64,000 bases of DNA from Sphingomonas sp. UNC305MFCol5.2 (lineage in GTDB: Bacteria; Pseudomonadota; Alphaproteobacteria; Sphingomonadales; Sphingomonadaceae): contig NZ_JOOE01000002.1 in assembly GCF_000712135.1 (NCBI RefSeq), positions 806,001 to 870,000 on the forward strand. Reading direction: 5' to 3'. Both the position numbers and the translations under genes were made by a program. Numbering within the stretch: the first letter of the stretch is position 1; each line of letters opens with the position of its first letter. The notes below the pieces were generated by a model, which saw nothing but the letters and a program-made list of their open reading frames with translations, was not told the DNA's origin and did no database searches. Positions 59,677 to 64,000 of this stretch are shown here, one piece after another.

Positions 59677-60966
59677 TTACGCGCTCAGCGCCGTTTCGCT
59701 CATCCGCGAGCCGCTCTTGTCGCCCAGCACTGCCTCGGTGATCGAGTTGGGCAGCGGCTTCGGACGCTCGAGGCGCGAGATGATCGGCACGATGATCAGG
59801 AAGTGCGCGAAATAATACATCGCGGTGATCTGGCTGAGCAGCACGATCCCCGGGGTCGCGGCCGAACCGCCGCAATAACCCAGCACCAGCACGTCGGCCA
59901 CCAGCACCCAGAAGGCGACGCGATAGGCCGGGCGGAAGTTCGCCGAGCGCACCGGCGACTTGTCGAGCCAGGGCAGGAAGAACAGCAGCAGGATCGATCC
60001 GAACATCGCCAGCACGCCCCACAGCTTCGCCGGGATGATGAAGTCCGCGGTGAACGCGCGCAGGATCGCGTAGAACGGCCAGAAATACCATTCGGGGACG
60101 ATGTGCGCAGGCGTCGAGAGCGGGTTCGCCGGGATGTAATTGTCCGGGTGGCCCAGATAGTCGGGCAGGAAGAAGATCAGGATCGCGAAGACGATCATGA
60201 ACACGCCGACCCCGAAGCCGTCCTTGGCGGTGTAATAAGGATGGAACGGAACGGTGTCCTGCTCGCCCTTCACTTCCACGCCGGTCGGGTTGCCCGAGCC
60301 CGGGATGTGGAGCGCCCAGATGTGCAGGATCACGGCGCCCGCGATCACGAAGGGCAGCAGATAATGGAGCGAGAAGAAGCGGTTGAGCGTCGCGTCGTCC
60401 GGTGCATAGCCGCCGAGCAGCCACACGCGGACCCATTCGCCGACCACGGGGATTGCCGAGAAGAAGCCGGTGATCACCTGTGCACCCCAGAAGCTCATCT
60501 GCCCCCAGGGAAGCACATAGCCCATGAACGCAGTGGCCATCAGCAGCAGGAAGATCACCACGCCGATCAGCCACACCATCTCGCGCGGCGCCTTGTACGA
60601 TCCGTAATAAAGGCCGCGGAAGATGTGGATATAGACCACGGTGAGGAACATGCTGGCGCCGTTGGCGTGCGCGAAGCGCAGGAACCAGCCCGCGTTGACG
60701 TCGCGCATGATGCCCACGTTGACGCTCTCGAACGCGCCGGCGGCCGAGGAGTGGAAGTGCATCGCGAGCACGATGCCGGTGACGATCTGGACAACCAGAG
60801 CGACGCCGGCGAGCACGCCGAAGTTCCAGAAATAGTTGAGGTTGCGCGGGACCGGATAGCCGGCGCCGACTGCGTTATAGACGAAGCGCGGCAGCGGAAG
60901 ACGGCTGTCGATCCACTGCATCAGCGGGTTCTTGGGTTCGTAGTGGCGTGCCCAGGGGAAGCTCAT
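59677..60966 (-). CDS. petB: cytochrome b of the bc1 complex
   Basis: 429 residues, eight membrane helices. Heme b ligands lie in the helix with [17 protein letters not shown] and [22 protein letters not shown], and later [20 protein letters not shown]. The quinol-oxidation site motif [15 protein letters not shown] is intact. Central subunit of ubiquinol:cytochrome c reductase. Twelve bases after petA. Confidence 0.98.
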   Translation of the reverse strand: MSFPWARHYEPKNPLMQWIDSRLPLPRFVYNAVGAGYPVPRNLNYFWNFGVLAGVALVVQIVTGIVLAMHFHSSAAGAFESVNVGIMRDVNAGWFLRFAHANGASMFLTVVYIHIFRGLYYGSYKAPREMVWLIGVVIFLLLMATAFMGYVLPWGQMSFWGAQVITGFFSAIPVVGEWVRVWLLGGYAPDDATLNRFFSLHYLLPFVIAGAVILHIWALHIPGSGNPTGVEVKGEQDTVPFHPYYTAKDGFGVGVFMIVFAILIFFLPDYLGHPDNYIPANPLSTPAHIVPEWYFWPFYAILRAFTADFIIPAKLWGVLAMFGSILLLFFLPWLDKSPVRSANFRPAYRVAFWVLVADVLVLGYCGGSAATPGIVLLSQITAMYYFAHFLIIVPIISRLERPKPLPNSITEAVLGDKSGSRMSETALSA

Positions 60967-60978
60967 CTGCGTCTATCC

Positions 60979-61563
60979 TCAACCGACCACGACGACAGTG
61001 TCGGACGTGAATGCATATTCGGGAACCTCGAGGTTCTTCGGTGCCGGACCCTGGCGGATGCGGCCTGCGGTGTCGTAGGCCGAGCCGTGGCACGGGCAGA
61101 AATAGCCGCCGAACGGCCCGCGATTCTCGCCCTCGCCCGCGCCCAGCGGCACGCAGCCGAGATGGGTGCACACGCCCAGCGTGATCAGCCAGTTGGTATG
61201 GCCTTCCTTGGTGCGCTGCTCGAGCGTCTGCGGGTCGCGCAGGCTCGACACGGGAACCGCATCGGCCGCGGCGATCTCCGCCGGCGTGAGATTGCGCACG
61301 AACAAGGGCTGCTTGCGGAAGCTCGCCTTGATCGCCTGGCCCGGCTCGATCGCCGAGACGTCGAGCTCGGTGGTCGACTGCGCGAGCACGTCCGCCGAGG
61401 GATTCATCGAATTGATCAGCGGCAGCACCGTGACGCCGGCGCCCACGCCTGCGAACGAAACGGCGGCGATCGTGAGATAGTCGCGGCGCCGCGGGTTCTC
61501 GATCACATCGCCGGGGGGGACCACGGTCTGGGTCGGGGAAACACCGTCTTCAAGCGTTGCCAT
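60979..61563 (-). CDS. petA: Rieske iron-sulfur subunit of the bc1 complex
   Basis: 194 residues. Tat-type N-terminal anchor (NPRRRDYLTIAAVSFAGVGAGVTVLPLI), then the [2Fe-2S] domain with CTHLGC and CPCHGS cluster motifs near residues 132 and 156, closing PAPKNLEVPEYAF. First gene of petABC; the promoter should lie in the 214 bases before trmL. Confidence 0.97.
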   Translation of the reverse strand: MATLEDGVSPTQTVVPPGDVIENPRRRDYLTIAAVSFAGVGAGVTVLPLINSMNPSADVLAQSTTELDVSAIEPGQAIKASFRKQPLFVRNLTPAEIAAADAVPVSSLRDPQTLEQRTKEGHTNWLITLGVCTHLGCVPLGAGEGENRGPFGGYFCPCHGSAYDTAGRIRQGPAPKNLEVPEYAFTSDTVVVVG

Positions 61564-61777
61564 GCATCAGCCCTTGCACTTCGAAACAATCCGCGAGGAA
61601 CGCGCGGCTTAAGAGGACGCAGGCGCATGCGCGCCCAGAGCCGCCCGGTGCCCCCGGTGGCTTGGGCGGCCTGATAGACGCGGGGAAGCGCCTTTGCCAA
61701 CAGGGATTTTGCGCCGCGGGTGGCCGGCGCGGGCGCGCCCTCTCCCGCACGGAGGCGCGACACGCTATGGGCGCCTC

Positions 61778-62227
61778 ATGCGCATCGCACTGTTCCAGCC
61801 TGAGATCGCCGGCAATGTCGGCGCCGTCCTCCGCCTCGGCGCCTGTTTCAGCGTCGGCATCGACATTATCGAACCGATGGGGTTTCCGTGGAGCGACAAG
61901 CGCCGCAAGCGATCGGCGATGGACTATGACGACAAAGTCGAAGTCGCTCGCCACGCCGATTTCGACGCATTCAAGGCGTGCGCTCCCGGCCGGCTGGTCC
62001 TGTTCACCACGCGGGGCGGCACGCGGCTGCCGGAGGCGATGTTCCAGCCGAACGACACTTTGCTGTTCGGATCGGAAAGCGCCGGCGCCGCCGATTTCGT
62101 GCATGCCGGCGCCGATCTGGCGGTGCGCATTCCGCTTGCCGCGGGGCTGCGCTCGCTCAACCTCTCGGTCGCCGCCGGAATCGGGCTCGGCGAGGCGCTG
62201 CGCCAGACCGGCGGCTGGCCCGCCTGA
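61778..62227 (+). CDS. trmL: tRNA (cytidine/uridine-34 2'-O)-methyltransferase
   Basis: 149 residues, SPOUT knot methyltransferase. FQPEIAGNVGAVLRLGACFSV at the N-terminus, GSESAGAADFVHA and the knot RSLNLSVAAGIGLGEALRQ near the C-terminus are characteristic of TrmL. Methylates wobble bases of tRNA-Leu isoacceptors. ATG 61778 (MRIALFQPEIAGN) is the family start. Divergent from petABC. Confidence 0.95.
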   Translation: MRIALFQPEIAGNVGAVLRLGACFSVGIDIIEPMGFPWSDKRRKRSAMDYDDKVEVARHADFDAFKACAPGRLVLFTTRGGTRLPEAMFQPNDTLLFGSESAGAADFVHAGADLAVRIPLAAGLRSLNLSVAAGIGLGEALRQTGGWPA

Positions 62228-62288
62228 GCGCTCGAGGGACATTATGTCCACTCGACACGCTTCCCTGCCCCCGCTTACTAGGCCGGCC

Positions 62289-63131
62289 ATGCAAGAGCTC
62301 GACCCCCAGCAGCAAGCCGCCCGTATCTGGTTCGAAAGCCTGCGCACATCGATCTGCGCCGAATTCGAAGCGATCGAAGCCGAGGCAGGATCGGACGCGA
62401 AGTTTGACTATCTCGCCTGGGACCGCACCGACCCGAGCGGCGCGCCGGGTGGTGGCGGCGTGCGCGGCGTGATGAAGGGCCAGGTCTTCGAGAAGGTCGG
62501 CGTCAACGTCTCGACCGTCGGCGGCACGTTCGAAGGCGATTTCGCGAAGACGATCCACGGCGCCGCCGAGGACCCGGCCTTCTTCGCCACCGGCATCAGC
62601 CTCGTCGCGCACATGGCCAACCCGCACGTGCCCGCGGTCCACATGAACACGCGTTTCCTGTGCACCACCAAACGCTGGTTCGGCGGCGGGGCCGATCTCA
62701 ACCCGCCGATCCCGGTCGAAGAGGATACCGCCGAGTTCCATGCGGCACTGAAAGCGGCATGCGACGCGCATGCTTCGGACCATTATCCGCGCTTCAAGAA
62801 ATGGGCCGACGACTATTTCTACATTCCGCACCGGAAAGTGCATCGCGGCGTCGGCGGGATCTTCTACGATCACCTCGAAGGCGATTGGGACGCGAATTTC
62901 GCGTTCACCCAGGATGTCGGCCGCGCGTTCCTCGACGCGTTTCCGCGTATCGTCCGCCGGAGGATGCATGCGCCCTTCACCGAGGCGGACAAGGCCCGAC
63001 AGCTCGAATGGCGCGGCCGCTATGCCGAGTTCAACCTGATCTATGATCGCGGCACCTTGTTCGGCCTCAAGACCGGCGGCAATGTCGACGCGATCCTGAT
63101 GAGCCTGCCCCCGGTCGCGGCATGGGCCTGA
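62289..63131 (+). CDS. hemF: oxygen-dependent coproporphyrinogen III oxidase
   Basis: 280 residues. Heme biosynthesis: two oxidative decarboxylations to protoporphyrinogen IX. Family blocks: GGGVRGVMKGQVFEKVGVN, GGGADLNPPIPVEEDT, YFYIPHRKVHRGVGGIFYDHL and EFNLIYDRGTLFGLKTGGN. ATG 62289 gives the standard N-terminus. Overlaps the GNAT gene by ten bases. Confidence 0.97.
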   Translation: MQELDPQQQAARIWFESLRTSICAEFEAIEAEAGSDAKFDYLAWDRTDPSGAPGGGGVRGVMKGQVFEKVGVNVSTVGGTFEGDFAKTIHGAAEDPAFFATGISLVAHMANPHVPAVHMNTRFLCTTKRWFGGGADLNPPIPVEEDTAEFHAALKAACDAHASDHYPRFKKWADDYFYIPHRKVHRGVGGIFYDHLEGDWDANFAFTQDVGRAFLDAFPRIVRRRMHAPFTEADKARQLEWRGRYAEFNLIYDRGTLFGLKTGGNVDAILMSLPPVAAWA

Positions 63132-63718
63132 CGCCCGTCCCCAACGACCAGATCGCGACGATCGTCACCTCGCTGGAGATGCGCCAAAAGCCGCCGCTGC
63201 GCCCGGCACCGCCCTCGCCGCTCAAGCTCACGCACTGGCCCGCGCCGGCGAGCGACAAATATCGCGCGCTGTTCCGCCGCGTCGGCGAGCCCTGGCTCTG
63301 GTTCTCGCGGCTGGTGATTCCCGAAGAGGCGCTGCGCCGGATTCTCGATGACGAAAAGATCGAGGTTTATGCCGCAACCGACCGCGCCGGGATCGAGCTC
63401 GGCATGCTCGAGCTCGATTTCCGCGTCGAGGGGACCTGCGAGCTCTCTTATTTCGGGCTCGTCCCCGAACTAACCGGCAAGGGCAATGGCGGCTGGCTGA
63501 TGGCGCAGGCACTGGGCCTCGCCTGGCGCAAAAGCGTGGCGCGCGTCTGGGTCCATACTTGTACGCTCGATCATCCGGCGGCGCTCGGCTTCTACCGGCG
63601 CCACGGCTTCATGCCCTATAAGCGCACCGTCGAGACCTTCGCCGATCCGCGAATCGCGGGCATGCTCGCGCCCGAAGCCGCGCCTCACATTCCTTGTCTG
63701 GGCGCCGTCCGCAAATAA
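63122..63718 (+). CDS. GNAT family N-acetyltransferase
   Basis: 198 residues. The core ELGMLELDFRVEGTCELSYFGLVPELTGKGNGGWLMAQALGLAWRK contains the acetyl-CoA loop; VHTCTLDHPAALGFYRRHGFMPYKR is the usual closing motif. The substrate is unknown. It overlaps hemF by ten bases, so it is probably expressed with it. Confidence 0.9.
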   Translation: MGLTPVPNDQIATIVTSLEMRQKPPLRPAPPSPLKLTHWPAPASDKYRALFRRVGEPWLWFSRLVIPEEALRRILDDEKIEVYAATDRAGIELGMLELDFRVEGTCELSYFGLVPELTGKGNGGWLMAQALGLAWRKSVARVWVHTCTLDHPAALGFYRRHGFMPYKRTVETFADPRIAGMLAPEAAPHIPCLGAVRK

Positions 63719-64000
63719 GCGGCGACGCGAAGCACCGCGAGCGCTGACCAGGCGAATCCTCCGATCAGCGCGGTGACGACATAGCCGATCGCCACGACGA
63801 TCCGCTCGTCCCCGACCGCCGCGCCGAGCAACGCTAGCAAGCCGGTCGACACTATTACCAACAGCAACGCGCCGAGCAGCACGAACCCGGACACTGCCAG
63901 CAACACGATCCAGCCGAAGCCGGCGCTACCCCGCCAGCCTTGCCGGAATGCTTCGATCACGCCGCGCTCGGGCGCCGCCGCGAAGGCCGGGCCCGCGAGC
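63685..64000 (-). CDS. membrane protein, 5' end outside window
   Basis: At least 104 residues; the frame stays open to the window edge and reads LAGPAFAAAPERGVIEAFRQGW upstream of the first internal start. Two or three hydrophobic helices (FGWIVLLAVSGFVLLGALLLVIVSTGLLALLGAAVG, IVVAIGYVVTALIGGFAWSALAVL). No family recognised. Its 3' end overlaps the convergent GNAT gene by 34 bases. Confidence 0.65.
   Translation of the reverse strand, partial: LAGPAFAAAPERGVIEAFRQGWRGSAGFGWIVLLAVSGFVLLGALLLVIVSTGLLALLGAAVGDERIVVAIGYVVTALIGGFAWSALAVLRVAAYLRTAPRQGM

Noticed and set aside
57976..61674. A 1232-codon open frame on the plus strand across apt and petABC
   Set aside because: It is antisense to four clear genes and Arg/His/Asp-rich without domains. 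Long antisense frames are expected at this GC content.

Overview
The window is a gene-dense stretch (about 66-67% GC by eye) of an alphaproteobacterial chromosome, most likely Sphingomonas or a close sphingomonad. Reasons: a CtrA-type master regulator with a CtrA-like site upstream, an Ala/Pro-rich pyruvate dehydrogenase E2, a petABC cytochrome bc1 operon, a large TonB-dependent receptor with a phytase lipoprotein, tyrosine- and arginine-rich small envelope proteins, and dispersed short palindromic repeats. There is one tRNA gene, no rRNA, no CRISPR array, no transposase and no integrase. This is core chromosome with a few accessory patches.

Layout. 0-6.2 kb: end of an alpha-E protein with a transglutaminase-like partner lacking the usual catalytic Cys, Bpt leucyltransferase, threonine ammonia-lyase, an exported amidohydrolase and an HPP membrane protein. 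6.2-8.1 kb: a four-gene, overlap-coupled arsenic operon (arsI-arsR-aqpS-arsC) with a palindromic operator. 8.2-9 kb: ctrA. 9-15.5 kb: LysR divergent from pirin and wrbA, an M15 peptidase, RluA, ArfB, SRPBCC, fRMsr and an RcnB-like protein. 15.7-21.2 kb: M28 peptidase, universal stress protein and pdhC/lpdA with two small genes between them. 21.4-28.2 kb: serine hydrolase, MerC-like plus Zur, dxs, a VapBC pair, ctaA, cutA and an exported orphan. 28.3-29.3 kb: rplM-rpsI. 29.4-33.2 kb: an uncharacterised GbsR-DUF4166-DCC-dehydrogenase operon. 33.4-36.4 kb: a DUF1800/DUF1501 export pair. 36.5-41.2 kb: VOC, phosphoesterase, lipid kinase, GH35-like enzyme, tRNA-Gly and an orphan gene. 41.5-47 kb: M20 peptidase, CinA-like, map and glnB-glnA behind a sigma-54 promoter. 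47-51 kb: TonB receptor plus beta-propeller phytase under a Pho-box-like array. 51-58 kb: peptidase, GSDH-like lipoprotein, aldehyde dehydrogenase, NPP phosphodiesterase, MaoC and a small lipoprotein. 58-64 kb: apt, petABC, trmL, hemF, GNAT and a membrane protein cut by the window edge.

The clearest functional modules are phosphate scavenging from phytate (receptor, phytase and Pho-like box), nitrogen control (sigma-54, GlnB, GlnA), arsenic detoxification without an efflux pump, and zinc-linked control (Zur with a MerC-like protein). The most plausible undescribed system is the GbsR-controlled operon at 29.4-33.2 kb. It carries the DUF4166 fold twice and has a perfect palindrome over the regulator's start codon. 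Three families of intergenic inverted repeats punctuate the window. One of them has an inner hairpin whose stem varies between copies while its loop stays constant.
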